From positions 62,001-126,000 of the forward strand of contig CAJJCJ010000001.1 in the NCBI GenBank assembly GCA_905182645.1: a DNA stretch of 64,000 nucleotides. Direction: 5' to 3'. The notes below the pieces were generated by a model. The model made no database searches and was not told the DNA's origin. It saw nothing but the letters and a program-made list of their open reading frames with translations. Below are positions 33,864-41,708 of the stretch, piece by piece. Source of the stretch: an uncultured Sulfitobacter sp. (GTDB lineage Bacteria > Pseudomonadota > Alphaproteobacteria > Rhodobacterales > Rhodobacteraceae). The translations under genes were made by a program, and so were the position numbers. Within the stretch, counting starts at the first letter, position 1; every line of letters begins with the position of its first letter.

Positions 33864-35411
33864 ATGACTGATGCTACACAAACCGCCCGTGCCCATGTTG
33901 TTGCCAACGCTGACTATTTGTCGCGGGGTTGCGCCACCATTTTTGAATATGCCGAACCCGCTTGGCGGGAATATCGGTCTGCTGCTTGGTATGTTGCCGA
34001 GCTGCGCAAGGCTGGGTTTGACGTTGAAGAAGGCTCTGGTGGGATGCCGACGGCGTTTTGTGCCCAGTGGTCAAATGGCGCTGGTCCCGTGGTTGGCATG
34101 TATGCTGAATATGATGCTGTTCCGGCGAATTGTCAGGCCGCCGCGCCTGCGCGTGCCCCGCGCGGTGGGTTAGGATTTCAGGCCGCAGGGCATACGGACC
34201 CGCATTCCGCGTTGGGGATGGCCGGACTTGGTGGGTTATTGGCGACCAAGGCCGCGATGGAGCATCACGGGATCAAGGGCGGGTTGCGGTTTACTGGCGA
34301 GCCTGCTGAAAAAGTCCGCGGGTCCAAGCCAATTCATGCGGCCAAAGGGTATTACGATGGGTTGGCCGCGATGCTGTCGTTTCACCCGTTTTACATGCTG
34401 CCGATGTGTAACACGGTGCGCTGGGATACGCATTGTGGTGCTGCATATGCGATGATTTACCGCTTTCGTTGCGACGATGCGCAGGCGTGGGGTACATCGG
34501 ATGGTGCGCCCATTCCGCAAAGCCATTCAGACGTTCGTGCGCCGGGTGCCAATGACGCGTTGGTTCAGATGTATCAGGCGGGCCGGTTTTTGCGTGATAC
34601 AATGTTGCCGCATCAAGGTGGCTGGTCGATATCAGAGGCGATTATTAGTACAGGGCAGGCGACGGCGGACAATCTGCCTGCAAGCCTAGCTGAAATTCAA
34701 TATATGATGCGGGTTCCGACGGTGCAGATGGCAGAGCAAGTAACAGCGGCGCTTGACCGGCAGGCGGATGCGATTGCGGCGATGACCGGATGCACGGTGA
34801 CCCGCCATTGGGTGTGTAAATCGCGCCCTGGATTGGCTAACCATGCGATGGCAAGCGTCGTTTGGGATGGTATTCAGGCGGTTGGCGCGCCGAGGTGGGG
34901 TGACGCTGCACGCGATGTGATGCGTAAGGTCCAAGCGGCTTGTGGTGTGGATCCGATGGATGATCCGTTGTTAGAGGCCTGTGCTGCGTTGATTGATCCG
35001 CAAGAGGCGGAGGCGATTTTGCGCCGCGATTTGCCACCTTCGCAGTCAAACTCTACGTCGGATGATTATACCGATATGACTTGGCATGCGCCCACTGCGC
35101 GGTTTTATATGGCGCGCCCTGCGTTGCGCGGTGGCCCGTATCCAGCGTGGGCGATGAATGCACTGGGCGGAATTTCGGCGACGATTGACCCGATGGTGCA
35201 GGCGGCAGCGCAGGTTTTAGCCGTGTCAGCGTTGCGTATTTTGGAAGATGAAGGTGCCCGCAATTCTGCAATGCGTGAGTTTGAAGATCGCAAACAAGTT
35301 GCTGATATTCCACCGCTTTGTGATTATGAACCGCCAATAAATTTTGCTTGGCCCGAATATGTGGAAACCCCGCGTGGCCGTGATTGGCATATTCCAGTGA
35401 GTCCGATCTGA
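33864..35411 (+). CDS. M20-family amidohydrolase/peptidase (AbgB-like)
   Basis: A 515-residue metal-dependent amidohydrolase. Motifs in order are YAEPAWREYRSA near residue 30 (typical of AbgA/AbgB), GMYAEYDAVP near residue 80 (metal Asp/Glu), GHTDPHSALGMAGLGGLLAT near residue 110, RFTGEPAEKVRGSKP near residue 150 and HSDVRAPGANDALVQMY near residue 225. The family cleaves p-aminobenzoyl-glutamate, N-acyl amino acids or carbamoyl compounds. Near residue 395, SQSNSTSDDYTDMTW provides another conserved acidic block. The substrate is unknown. It stands alone between a lipoprotein gene and nrdR. Confidence 0.85.
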   Translation: MTDATQTARAHVVANADYLSRGCATIFEYAEPAWREYRSAAWYVAELRKAGFDVEEGSGGMPTAFCAQWSNGAGPVVGMYAEYDAVPANCQAAAPARAPRGGLGFQAAGHTDPHSALGMAGLGGLLATKAAMEHHGIKGGLRFTGEPAEKVRGSKPIHAAKGYYDGLAAMLSFHPFYMLPMCNTVRWDTHCGAAYAMIYRFRCDDAQAWGTSDGAPIPQSHSDVRAPGANDALVQMYQAGRFLRDTMLPHQGGWSISEAIISTGQATADNLPASLAEIQYMMRVPTVQMAEQVTAALDRQADAIAAMTGCTVTRHWVCKSRPGLANHAMASVVWDGIQAVGAPRWGDAARDVMRKVQAACGVDPMDDPLLEACAALIDPQEAEAILRRDLPPSQSNSTSDDYTDMTWHAPTARFYMARPALRGGPYPAWAMNALGGISATIDPMVQAAAQVLAVSALRILEDEGARNSAMREFEDRKQVADIPPLCDYEPPINFAWPEYVETPRGRDWHIPVSPI

Positions 35412-35472
35412 CACACCATTTAGTGGCTGCGATTTCCATCTACCCAAACTCTGCTAGTGGTCCTATAGTGGA

Positions 35473-35481
35473 TGTGGATAA
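35473..35481 (-). promoter_or_regulatory. Perfect DnaA box upstream of nrdR
   Basis: TGTGGATAA is the complement of the DnaA box consensus TTATCCACA. It lies 54 bases before the nrdR start. DnaA controls ribonucleotide reductase genes in some bacteria; here the role is inference from one site. Confidence 0.35.
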
Positions 35482-35534
35482 GTGGGAAAATACCCACGAC
35501 CGGCAGTATATATTAAAAAAACGAGGACTGGCCC

Positions 35535-36005
35535 ATGCGTTGCCCCTTTTGCGGAAACGTTGACACACAAGTCAAAGATTCCCGCCCAGCTGAAGATCAC
35601 GTTGCCATCCGGCGCCGTCGTTTTTGCCCCGCCTGTGGCGGACGTTTCACCACATATGAGCGCGTCCAATTGCGCGATTTGGTTGTTATCAAATCGAACG
35701 GGCGCCGCGAAGATTTCGACCGTGATAAGCTTGAGCGCTCTATCCGGATCAGCCTGCAAAAACGCCCAATCGAGCCAGAGCGTATGGACCAGATGATCAG
35801 CGGTATTGTGCGCCGTTTGGAAAGCATGGGCGAGACAGACATCAAATCCGCCTCTATTGGTGAGATTGTGATGGAAAGCCTCGCACGGATTGATACCGTG
35901 GCCTATGTCCGGTTTGCGTCAGTGTATAAAAACTTCCAAGCCGCTGATGATTTTGACAAATTCGTTTCCGAATTGCGTCCGGATGCAAAACCAGAAGAAG
36001 ACTGA
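35535..36005 (+). CDS. nrdR: Transcriptional repressor NrdR
   Basis: A 156-residue repressor of ribonucleotide reductase genes. The N-terminal zinc ribbon uses Cys3, Cys6, Cys31 and Cys34 (MRCPFCGN and [15 protein letters not shown]). An ATP-cone domain follows at about residues 49-139 ([20 protein letters not shown]). Length is standard. It starts the nrdR-ribD-ribE-ribBX-ribH-nusB cluster, and ribD begins inside its 3' end. Confidence 0.97.
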   Translation: MRCPFCGNVDTQVKDSRPAEDHVAIRRRRFCPACGGRFTTYERVQLRDLVVIKSNGRREDFDRDKLERSIRISLQKRPIEPERMDQMISGIVRRLESMGETDIKSASIGEIVMESLARIDTVAYVRFASVYKNFQAADDFDKFVSELRPDAKPEED

Positions 36006-37056
36006 CACCCGCTTTATGGCGCTGGCCCTTATGTTGGGCCGGCGGGGGATGGGCCGTGTTTGGCCCAACCCTGCGGTTGGCTGCGTGTTGGTGCGTGACG
36101 GTGTTGTTTTGGGCCGTGGTTGTACGGCCGACGGTGGCCGCCCACATGCCGAGGTTGTCGCCTTGGCCCAAGCCGGTGATGCCCGCCTTGCCACTGCATA
36201 TGTCACCTTGGAGCCTTGCGCGCATACTGGTCAAACTGGTCCATGTGCGCAGGCGCTAATTGACGCGGGTGTCAGCCGTGTTGTTGTTGCCACCACTGAT
36301 CCTGATCAGCGCGTAAGCGGGCAGGGTATTGCTATGTTGCGTTCAGCTGGGGTGCAGGTTGATGTCGGCATTTGTTCTATGCAGGCCGATGCGGATCACG
36401 CTGGTTTCTTTTCACGTATCACGCAGAAACGCCCGTTTCTTACGCTAAAGATCGCCAGTTCTTTGGATGGGCGCATTGCCTCAGTAACTGGTGAAAGTCA
36501 GTGGATTACTGGTCCTGATGCCCGCCGAGCCGTTCACATGATGCGTGCCCGTCATGACGCCGTGATGATTGGCGGTGGCACGGTCCGCGCTGACGATCCG
36601 ACGTTGACCGTGCGTGGTTTGGGTGTGTCCCGACAGCCCGTGCGTGTGATTGTCTCAAACGCGGCTTTGGTCGCTCCAAATTTGCAAGTTAGTGCGGTCG
36701 ATGTCCCTGTGTGGCAGTGCCACGGACCGGATATTGCTGCGCCCGATTGGGTGACTGGAATTGCCTGCCCTGCGCCGAGCGGTGCTATTGATATGACTGC
36801 CGCGATGGCCGCTCTGGCAGATCGCGGTATCACCCGTGTGTTCTGCGAAGGTGGCGGTGCGTTGGCCGCATCCTTGTTGTCGGCTGAGCTGGTTGACGAT
36901 TTGGTCGTGTTTCATGCTGGATGCGTCATCGGGCATGACGGGACGCCGTCACTTGCTGGGCTTGGTGTGCAGGCGCTGGCTGACGCCCCAAGGTTTGATC
37001 TGGCCGAAGTTCGCAGCGTTGGGCCGGACATTATGCACCGCTGGACGCGTGCCTAA
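35983..37056 (+). CDS. ribD: Bifunctional riboflavin deaminase/reductase RibD
   Basis: A 357-residue enzyme for the second and third steps of riboflavin synthesis. The deaminase domain has [10 protein letters not shown] near residue 30, [11 protein letters not shown] near residue 50 (zinc His, catalytic Glu) and [20 protein letters not shown] near residue 72 (two zinc Cys). The reductase domain begins near residue 148 with [18 protein letters not shown] and contains [13 protein letters not shown] chose ATG 35983, which overlaps nrdR by 23 bases. A degraded capsule gene, not ribE, follows. Confidence 0.95.
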   Translation: MQNQKKTDTRFMALALMLGRRGMGRVWPNPAVGCVLVRDGVVLGRGCTADGGRPHAEVVALAQAGDARLATAYVTLEPCAHTGQTGPCAQALIDAGVSRVVVATTDPDQRVSGQGIAMLRSAGVQVDVGICSMQADADHAGFFSRITQKRPFLTLKIASSLDGRIASVTGESQWITGPDARRAVHMMRARHDAVMIGGGTVRADDPTLTVRGLGVSRQPVRVIVSNAALVAPNLQVSAVDVPVWQCHGPDIAAPDWVTGIACPAPSGAIDMTAAMAALADRGITRVFCEGGGALAASLLSAELVDDLVVFHAGCVIGHDGTPSLAGLGVQALADAPRFDLAEVRSVGPDIMHRWTRA

Positions 37057-37085
37057 CCCTTCGTGTTAGTCGTAGGGTGGGACTG

Positions 37086-37447
37086 TTACCGTCGCCACAG
37101 ATGTGCATAGCTGGCGAATAATCCTAGCAATTTCGCTGTCGTCCGATTGAACGGTCCACGTTTGGGGATGTCGCCTGTCGCGAGCCGGTTCACGATGACT
37201 TCGACGGGGCACGGTAGGCCGGTTTTAGGATCAAAATACCGTGGGTAGTCGATCAGTACGGCATGGGCCAATTGCGCCAATGTCGGCGTTGCAACGCGCC
37301 TTGTGACAGGCATCGCCCGATCATCTGTCAGGCCCCGACCCGCCAGACTTGGCCGCCAGCGGCACGCAGCATTTTAGCGAGCCTGTGAAAATACGGCCCG
37401 TGTGGTCCTTGGAGGAACAAAAAGTTGCGGTTGTTTGGGGCGGTCAC
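37086..37447 (-). pseudogene. Scar of capsule export genes kpsS-kpsC between ribD and ribE
   Basis: On the minus strand, a GTG at 37447 opens VTAPNNRNFLFLQGPHGPYF and HRLAKMLRAAGGQVWRVG, the N-terminus of KpsS-type capsule proteins, and stops at 37328. From 37313 in another frame comes LIDYPRYFDPKTGLPCPVEV and IVNRLATGD, the C-terminal end of KpsC-type capsule proteins, ending at 37086. The middle is absent. One deletion joining two adjacent genes (kpsS then kpsC) explains this. Family calls rest on the FLFLQGPHGP and YPRYFDPxTG motifs. Confidence 0.65.
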
Positions 37448-37585
37448 GGGGGTGGCGTATCCTGATACTGGTTTACAAAATCCTTATCACAAATTTTAGC
37501 GGCAGTAATATGGCGCAGTTTGTGCTGTGGCTTGATTGCCGCAATCCAACGCGTTACGTCAGGGGAAAGATAGAAAGGTCGCGCC

Positions 37586-38182
37586 ATGTTTACAGGAATT
37601 GTCACAGATTTGGGTGTTTTGCGGGTGTTGGAGAAACGCGGTGACCTTCGGGCCCGTATTGGCACCACCTATGACATTGCAGGCATTGATTTGGGCGCGT
37701 CCATTGCGTGCGACGGTGTGTGTCTGACTGTCGTTGCTTTGGGCGCTGATGGCGGCAACTGGTTTGATGTCGATATCTCTGCCGAGAGCGTTGAGGCGAC
37801 CAATATCAAGGCGTGGTCGATTGACCGCCGTATTAACCTTGAGCGTGCGCTAAAGATTGGTGACGAGCTGGGCGGGCATATCGTGTCTGGCCATGTTGAT
37901 GGCACTGCGCAGATAGTCGCGATGGCCGATGAGGGCGACAGTACGCGGTTTACGTTTCGCGCCCCAGAGCCCTTGGCCAAGTTCATTGCCCCAAAAGGAT
38001 CGGTTGCATTGAACGGCACATCGTTGACTGTTAATAAGGTTGATGGTTGTGATTTCGGCGTGAATATCATTCCGCATACCAAAGAAGTCACCACATGGGC
38101 CGACAGTGCTGTTGGCGATTTTGTGAACCTTGAGATTGATACGATGGCCCGTTACGTCGCCCGCTTGCGCGAATTTGACTAA
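37586..38182 (+). CDS. ribE: Riboflavin synthase alpha subunit
   Basis: A 198-residue enzyme dismutating 6,7-dimethyl-8-ribityllumazine to riboflavin. It has the two lumazine-binding repeats: MFTGIVTDLGVLRVLEKRGD opens the first, and LGGHIVSGHVDGTAQIVAMA near residue 97 opens the second. CDGVCLTV and LNGTSLTVNKVDG are the paired substrate-binding loops. GAAAGGTCGCGCC upstream contains a weak ribosome site. The 138-base gap before it contains the end of the capsule remnant; no FMN riboswitch was seen. Confidence 0.95.
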   Translation: MFTGIVTDLGVLRVLEKRGDLRARIGTTYDIAGIDLGASIACDGVCLTVVALGADGGNWFDVDISAESVEATNIKAWSIDRRINLERALKIGDELGGHIVSGHVDGTAQIVAMADEGDSTRFTFRAPEPLAKFIAPKGSVALNGTSLTVNKVDGCDFGVNIIPHTKEVTTWADSAVGDFVNLEIDTMARYVARLREFD

Positions 38183-38186
38183 GGAT

Positions 38187-38246
38187 GATGGGTTAAAACC
38201 CATCTTACGGCATTGCAACGTCATGTAGGATGGGTCTTGACCCATC
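38187..38246. repeat. Twin 18-base palindromes between ribE and ribBX
   Basis: GATGGGTTAAAACCCATC (38187-38204) and GATGGGTCTTGACCCATC (38229-38246) are two near-identical perfect hairpins 24 bases apart. They share GATGGGT and ACCCATC arms. Such paired palindromes are typical of dispersed intergenic repeats and may modulate read-through within the rib operon. Confidence 0.75.
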
Positions 38247-38307
38247 GCCCCCTTTTCAACGCGAGCCCAAACCGATACTGCGGTGGCAGTATGCATCAGG
38301 GGTACCC

Positions 38308-39438
38308 ATGACACAGATTTTTGAGACACCCGGCCAAGTTGAACAAGATTGGGCCGATGCGATCAGCCCGATTGAAGATATCATCGACGACGCCCGCAAC
38401 GGCCGTATGTTTGTTCTTGTCGACCATGAAGACCGCGAAAACGAGGGTGACCTTGTTATTCCTGCGCAAATGGCCACGCCTGACGCGATCAATTTCATGG
38501 CCAAGCATGGCCGTGGATTGATTTGCCTGACCCTGCCTACCGAGCGGATTGACGCATTGGGTCTGCCGCTTATGGCGACGCATAATTCGTCTCGCCACGA
38601 AACGGCGTTCACTATTTCCATTGAGGCCCGCGACGGTGTCACAACCGGCATTTCGGCCGCTGACCGTGCCCGCACCGTGTCTGTTGCCATTGATGCGTCC
38701 AAGGGCGCCGTTGATATCGCCACCCCAGGTCACGTGTTTCCGTTGCGTGCCCGCGATGGTGGTGTGCTTGTTCGTGCTGGTCATACCGAAGCTGCTGTGG
38801 ATATTTCCCGTCTTGCAGGCTTGAACCCATCGGGTGTTATCTGCGAGATTATGCGCGATGACGGCGAAATGGCTCGCTTGCCTGATCTGGTCGCTTTTGC
38901 GCAGTTGCATGCTTTGAAAATTGGCACGATCAGCGATTTGATCGCCTACCGCCGCCGCCACGACAACCTGATCAAGATGCGTAAGACCGAGCAGATCACG
39001 TCTGAATTTGGTGGCGAATGGGAAATGCGTATCTATGCCGATGAAACCCAAGGTGCTGAGCATATTGCTTTGATTAAGGGTGATATTACATCGGACGCTC
39101 CTGTTCTGACCCGCATGCATGCAATGGACCCGATGTTGGATGTTGTCGGCACCGGCCCAAGTGGTCGCCGCAATGAGTTTGGCGATGCCATGAAGATGAT
39201 TGCCGCTGAAGGCCGCGGTGTTCTAGTGCTGTTGCGAGACGTGTTTTACGAACTTGACCCAGAGGGTGAAGCATCCCCCAAAACGCTGCGCCAGTATGGT
39301 GTTGGTGCGCAGATCCTATCGACACTGGGTCTGAGCAAGATCTCGTTGTTGACCAATTCGCCGCAGCCAAAGGTCGTGGGTCTTGATGCTTACGGGCTCC
39401 AAATTGTCGGTACCCAAAAGATTTCGGAGATCGGATAA
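38308..39438 (+). CDS. ribB: 3,4-dihydroxy-2-butanone-4-phosphate synthase with degenerate GTP cyclohydrolase domain (RibBX type)
   Basis: A 376-residue two-domain protein. The RibB domain (residues 20-215) is intact: VDHEDRENEGDLVIPAQ, HGRGLICLTLP, TAFTISIEARDGVTTGISAA, and HTEAAVDISRLAGLNPSGVI with the catalytic His and Glu. The C-terminal RibA-like domain lacks the zinc cysteines: where GTP cyclohydrolase II has CLTGD and CDCG, this protein reads TRMHAMDPMLDVVGTGPSGR. It should therefore make the butanone phosphate but not act on GTP. RibBX proteins of this kind are known in proteobacteria. Four-base-type overlap with ribH. Confidence 0.92.
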   Translation: MTQIFETPGQVEQDWADAISPIEDIIDDARNGRMFVLVDHEDRENEGDLVIPAQMATPDAINFMAKHGRGLICLTLPTERIDALGLPLMATHNSSRHETAFTISIEARDGVTTGISAADRARTVSVAIDASKGAVDIATPGHVFPLRARDGGVLVRAGHTEAAVDISRLAGLNPSGVICEIMRDDGEMARLPDLVAFAQLHALKIGTISDLIAYRRRHDNLIKMRKTEQITSEFGGEWEMRIYADETQGAEHIALIKGDITSDAPVLTRMHAMDPMLDVVGTGPSGRRNEFGDAMKMIAAEGRGVLVLLRDVFYELDPEGEASPKTLRQYGVGAQILSTLGLSKISLLTNSPQPKVVGLDAYGLQIVGTQKISEIG

Positions 39439-39971
39439 TGGCCGGACCTTCGCATTACATCATGCCGCGCCCCAGCTTTGATAAACCCGTCAAGCTGTTG
39501 GTCGTCGCGTCCCCGTATTATAAAGACATTTACGATATGCAGGTCGCGGGCGCTGTGGCTGAGATTGAAGCCGCAGGTGCCACGTATGAATTGATTGATG
39601 TCACCGGTGCACTGGAAATTCCGACATCCATTGCCATTGCCGAACGCATGTCCAATTTTGACGGTTATGTCGCACTTGGCTGTGTGATCCGCGGTGCCAC
39701 GACCCATTACGATACTGTGTGTAATGACAGCAGCCGTGCGTTGCAGTTGATGGGTCTGCAAGGCATTTGCATCGGTAACGGTATCCTAACAGTTGAAAAC
39801 CATGATCAGGCCGTAGAGCGCGCTGATCCGGCGCAGATGAATAAAGGTGCCGGAGCGGCCGCTGCGGCCTTGCACCTGATTGCAACCAGCCGTAAGTGGG
39901 GCCGTCCTGATAAAGGTATCGGGTTCACATCAGAAATTCTATTGGCGCAAGGCGGCACGTCCACAGCATGA
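39438..39971 (+). CDS. ribH: 6,7-dimethyl-8-ribityllumazine synthase
   Basis: A 177-residue enzyme condensing the RibD/RibB products to lumazine. Conserved blocks are LIDVTGALEIPTSIAIAERM near residue 53 and FDGYVALGCVIRGATTHYDT near residue 73, with the catalytic His. NGILTVENHDQAVERAD is near residue 115. The ATG follows ribBX at once and the end overlaps nusB. Confidence 0.95.
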   Translation: MAGPSHYIMPRPSFDKPVKLLVVASPYYKDIYDMQVAGAVAEIEAAGATYELIDVTGALEIPTSIAIAERMSNFDGYVALGCVIRGATTHYDTVCNDSSRALQLMGLQGICIGNGILTVENHDQAVERADPAQMNKGAGAAAAALHLIATSRKWGRPDKGIGFTSEILLAQGGTSTA

Positions 39972-40435
39972 CCATTTCGAACAATCAATTGCGCAAAATG
40001 AAATCAGCCTCACGTCTTTATGCGGTGCAGGCCCTGTTCCAGATGGAAGCATCCGGCCAGATGGTTGATCAGATCGTGCGCGAATTTGAAGACCACCGTT
40101 TTGGTGAAGCATTTGACGAGATGGAGATGCAGGAGGGTGACGCCCCGACGTTCCGTCTGTTGATGGAAAAAGCCGTCGATAACCAAGCTTTGATCGACCA
40201 GATGACTGACCGAGCCTTGGTGGCCAAATGGCCGATTGGCCGCATTGATCCGACTTGGCGCGCGTTGTTCCGTGCTGCTGGCGCCGAATTGCTGGAGAAA
40301 GACACCCCGCCTAAGGTGGTTATTTCTGAGTTTGTCCAAGTATCCGACGCATTTTCGCACGATGGTAAAGAGCCAAAGTTTGTGAATGCAGTGCTGGATC
40401 ATATGGCCCATGAGGCATATCCAGACGGATTTTAA
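39968..40435 (+). CDS. nusB: Transcription antitermination protein NusB
   Basis: A 155-residue all-helical protein acting with NusE in rRNA antitermination. It shows SRLYAVQALFQMEASGQMVD near the N-terminus, RIDPTWRALFRAAGAELLEK in the middle and VISEFVQVSDAFSHDGKEPK, FVNAVLDHMA at the end, the family's conserved C-terminal block. It overlaps ribH by four bases. A structured RNA on the opposite strand lies downstream. Confidence 0.95.
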   Translation: MTISNNQLRKMKSASRLYAVQALFQMEASGQMVDQIVREFEDHRFGEAFDEMEMQEGDAPTFRLLMEKAVDNQALIDQMTDRALVAKWPIGRIDPTWRALFRAAGAELLEKDTPPKVVISEFVQVSDAFSHDGKEPKFVNAVLDHMAHEAYPDGF

Positions 40436-40506
40436 TCGGTTTTGGGAATAATGTACGCACGCTTTGGCGTCGCAGTGCCAAGCTGATCTAAACCGTTTGG
40501 CGAAAA

Positions 40507-40675
40507 GTGGCGGGAACCGCAGCATCCGTTCAGGGATTTATTCCCGAGGACCTGTATGTACAGGTGGGCGCCAGATAAATGAACCAAGGTCCAAACAGAG
40601 CCAGCTCCCTGGGATTTGCTTAAGGCCACTGGAATGTAACCCCTATAGCGATCGAGAAGAGCAGAAGCCCGCCAC
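40507..40675 (-). ncRNA. ssrS: Rod-shaped structured RNA, probably 6S RNA
   Basis: About 169 bases with three strictly nested stems. GTGGCGGG (40507-40514) pairs with CCCGCCAC (40668-40675), CAGGGA (40531-40536) with TCCCTG (40606-40611), and GGACCT (40548-40553) with AGGTCC (40587-40592). Large internal loops separate the stems, the long-hairpin shape of 6S RNA. On the minus strand it is preceded by TTGCCC-17-TATCTG placing the start at the first stem, and the last stem is followed by TTTT. It also holds CACCTGTACATACAGGT, a local hairpin in the 3' half. No plus-strand promoter or T-run was seen. The 6S assignment rests on shape, size and resemblance, not on a search. Confidence 0.55.
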
Positions 40676-40680
40676 CACAT

Positions 40681-40709
40681 CAGATAGGCGCGTAATGGGC
40701 TTGGGGCAA
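40681..40709 (-). promoter_or_regulatory. Promoter of the structured RNA
   Basis: On the minus strand TTGCCC (40704-40709) and TATCTG (40681-40686) are 17 bases apart. Transcription would start near 40674, the first stem of the RNA. Confidence 0.5.
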
Positions 40710-40751
40710 GGGGTCTTGACGGATGTTTACGTTTTGTTCATATTTGATGAC

Positions 40752-41213
40752 ATGCCAGATAATTCGATCTCGCCCGTTCTAATGCCCGGACAGCTGTTGG
40801 CGCGCGGCGTTGCGCGCCATTTGCGCACATTGGATTTTGCCAGTGTCGAAGAGCTTGTACCTGTTCGCGGATTGCGCGTGGATGTCATGGCGCTTGGCCC
40901 CAAGGGCGAGATTTGGATAATTGAGTGCAAATCATCGCGTGTCGATTTCCAAACCGACAATAAGTGGCAGGGTTATTTGGAGTGGGCGGATCGTTTTTTC
41001 TGGGCGGTGGATCAGGATTTCCCGACGGAGCTGTTGCCCGAGTATACTGGGTTGATCATTGCAGATGGTTATGACGCTGCGATCATTCGCATGGGCCCTG
41101 AGGTGAGACTGTCGGGGGCGCGTCGCAAGCAGATGTTGGTGAAGTTCGCGCGTCACGGCGCCGTGCGTGCGCAGGCGTTGCGTGACCTTGGGTTTCGCTC
41201 AGGCGATGCCTGA
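40752..41213 (+). CDS. mmcB: MmcB-family DNA repair protein (putative nuclease)
   Basis: A 153-residue protein of the MmcB family, named for a mitomycin-C-sensitivity gene in Caulobacter. It contains RGLRVDVMALGPKGEIWIIE near residue 40 and CKSSRVDFQTDNKWQGYLEW near residue 60, a PD-(D/E)XK nuclease-like core (Asp, Glu-x-Lys), followed by ADRFFWAVDQDFPTELLPE. I chose ATG 40752; MPGQLLARG ten codons later is also possible. The longer upstream frame crosses the structured RNA and is not supported. Confidence 0.85.
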   Translation: MPDNSISPVLMPGQLLARGVARHLRTLDFASVEELVPVRGLRVDVMALGPKGEIWIIECKSSRVDFQTDNKWQGYLEWADRFFWAVDQDFPTELLPEYTGLIIADGYDAAIIRMGPEVRLSGARRKQMLVKFARHGAVRAQALRDLGFRSGDA

Positions 41214-41219
41214 CCGATC

Positions 41220-41234
41220 GGCTGGGGACCAGCC
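41220..41234. repeat. Short GC-rich hairpin between convergent genes
   Basis: GGCTGG-GGA-CCAGCC is a perfect 6-bp hairpin followed by CCCAGACCCCC, directly after mmcB and before the convergent DUF6324 gene. It may act as a bidirectional stop signal or belong to a dispersed intergenic repeat. Confidence 0.4.
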
Positions 41235-41272
41235 CCCAGACCCCCGACATATTTAGGCTCTGAATAAGCGGG

Positions 41273-41464
41273 TTAGCGGGTTTTGACGGCCCGTGCGCCC
41301 ATTGCAGCTGCGCGAATTTCTTCGGCAATTTCTTCGGCTTCTTCGGGTTCAAAATCCATCGGGACCTCAACGCCGCCTGCTTCAATGAAGATTCGTACCA
41401 TGCCTTCGTCGGTTGGGCCGATTTGCATGTTTGCCTCGAGATCGCGTTCGTCGTTGATACCCAT
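41273..41464 (-). CDS. Small conserved protein (DUF6324-like)
   Basis: A 63-residue acidic protein. GAGG lies five bases before the ATG at 41464, so an in-frame ATG four codons earlier is less likely. It reads MGINDERDLEANMQIGPTDE, MVRIFIEAGGVEVPMDFEP and a helical EEAEEIAEEIRAAAMGARA. Very similar short proteins recur in Rhodobacterales as DUF6324. Function unknown. Confidence 0.75.
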   Translation of the reverse strand: MGINDERDLEANMQIGPTDEGMVRIFIEAGGVEVPMDFEPEEAEEIAEEIRAAAMGARAVKTR

Positions 41465-41593
41465 GGGAACCCTCATTTTGTTTGACTATGGGTGATCTAG
41501 CCTGTGTCGCTGTGCATTGGCAAGCAAAGGCGCACGATTTTCGCATGCTTGGGTCTTGCAATCAAATCCGCATGCCGCTAAATCGACGTCAAT

Positions 41594-41670
41594 GCCGCCT
41601 TAGCTCAGTTGGTTAGAGCGCTGGTTTGTGGAACCAGAGGTCCCCCGTTCAAGCCGGGGAGGCGGTACCA
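41594..41670 (+). tRNA. tRNA-His (GUG)
   Basis: A 77-base tRNA. Acceptor GCCGCCT pairs with AGGCGGT; the anticodon stem CTGGT/ACCAG encloses loop TTGTGGA with anticodon GTG. CCA is encoded. The base before G1 is T and the discriminator is A, so it lacks the G-1:C73 pair, as in most alphaproteobacteria. Confidence 0.97.
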
Positions 41671-41708
41671 TCCCCCTGATCGGTTATGTACCTGAGAGGA
41701 TGAACCCT

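Noticed and set aside
38183..38307. FMN riboswitch before ribBX
   Set aside because: The conserved FMN aptamer elements are absent; only twin palindromes are seen. The gap before ribE also lacks it.
40464..40751. N-terminal extension of mmcB or a separate upstream gene
   Set aside because: The stretch folds as a nested RNA with its own minus-strand promoter, and the predicted residues show no conserved character.
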